From an uncultured Oscillospiraceae bacterium (GTDB lineage Bacteria; Bacillota; Clostridia; Oscillospirales; Oscillospiraceae): 13,415 nucleotides of DNA. The position numbers and the translations under genes were made by a program. The first letter of the stretch is position 1. Each line of letters begins with the position of its first letter. The stretch lies in assembly GCA_934591815.1 (NCBI GenBank), contig CAKTPV010000031.1, positions 1 to 13,415 on the forward strand, written 5' to 3'. Shown in pieces: positions 13,293 to 13,415 of this stretch. The notes under the pieces are model-generated. The model did not search any database and had not been told where the DNA came from. It worked only from the letters and a program-made list of their open reading frames with translations.

Positions 13293-13415
13293 ATTTTCGC
13301 CTGTTAACCGCAAAGGAATACCCCCGCTGGTATCACGACCAGCTATCCGAGGCTTTTGTCCCGCAGGAACGCAAGCCTCTGCCCGATATTCTCCGTCTGC
13401 TGGAGGAAGGACGTT
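13289..13415 (+). CDS. GNAT-family N-acetyltransferase, N-terminal fragment (3' truncated by window edge)
   Basis: The ATG overlaps the stop of the pseudouridine synthase gene as ATGA, and AAGGAGG at 13275-13281 lies 7 bases upstream. The visible 42 codons start MNFRLLTAKEYPRWY and continue with FVPQERKPL. This pattern resembles the first strand and helix of a subgroup of GNAT acetyltransferases (PxxERKPL after the first helix). The acetyl-CoA-binding region lies outside the window, so the family call rests on a short N-terminal similarity and could be wrong. The gene order suggests it shares the transcript of the RluA-type gene. Nothing shows its substrate. Confidence 0.55.
   Translation, partial: MNFRLLTAKEYPRWYHDQLSEAFVPQERKPLPDILRLLEEGR

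Overview
This is a GC-rich window (roughly 60% G+C by eye) with strong Gram-positive Shine-Dalgarno sites (AAGGAGG), sigma-A-like promoters, a Bmp-type lipoprotein transporter and a DUF362 ferredoxin-like protein. These traits, and the gene content, suggest a strictly anaerobic gut Clostridia member, most likely Oscillospiraceae (Oscillibacter/Flavonifractor/Lawsonibacter-like). The assignment is inferred from gene style, not from a marker gene.

Left part (1-2901, + strand): the 3' half of ygeY (M20-type hydrolase), then ygeW (knotted carbamoyltransferase) closed by a strong terminator, then a carbamate kinase (arcC/yqeA-like). In enteric and gut anaerobic bacteria ygeW, ygeY, yqeA and ssnA-type genes belong to the anaerobic purine/urate degradation island. 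The simplest reading is that YgeY and YgeW process ureido intermediates, that carbamoyl phosphate is released, and that the kinase makes ATP from it.

Middle part (2902-9741, + strand): a clear promoter and a 110-base structured leader precede a Bmp-family substrate-binding lipoprotein with its own terminator. A second promoter then leads into a compact ATPase-permease-permease operon, completing a purine/nucleoside-type ABC importer. After another terminator comes an amidohydrolase that carries every metal ligand expected of an 8-oxoguanine deaminase (product: urate). The middle block therefore looks like uptake plus an entry step for the urate/oxopurine pathway of the left block.

Right part (9742-13415): housekeeping and unknown genes in alternating directions. 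They are a small TIM-barrel-like protein of unknown function (-), a macro-domain ADP-ribose hydrolase (+), a DUF362 protein with two 4Fe-4S motifs (-), an RluA-family pseudouridine synthase (+), and the start of a GNAT acetyltransferase (+) overlapping it by ATGA. Convergent pairs share near-perfect bidirectional terminators, and divergent pairs share short promoter regions.

No tRNA, rRNA, CRISPR, insertion sequence or phage feature was seen. The least explained elements are the leader RNA at 3067-3177, a TTTGTG-type motif recurring upstream of transporter promoters, and the unknown TIM-barrel gene.
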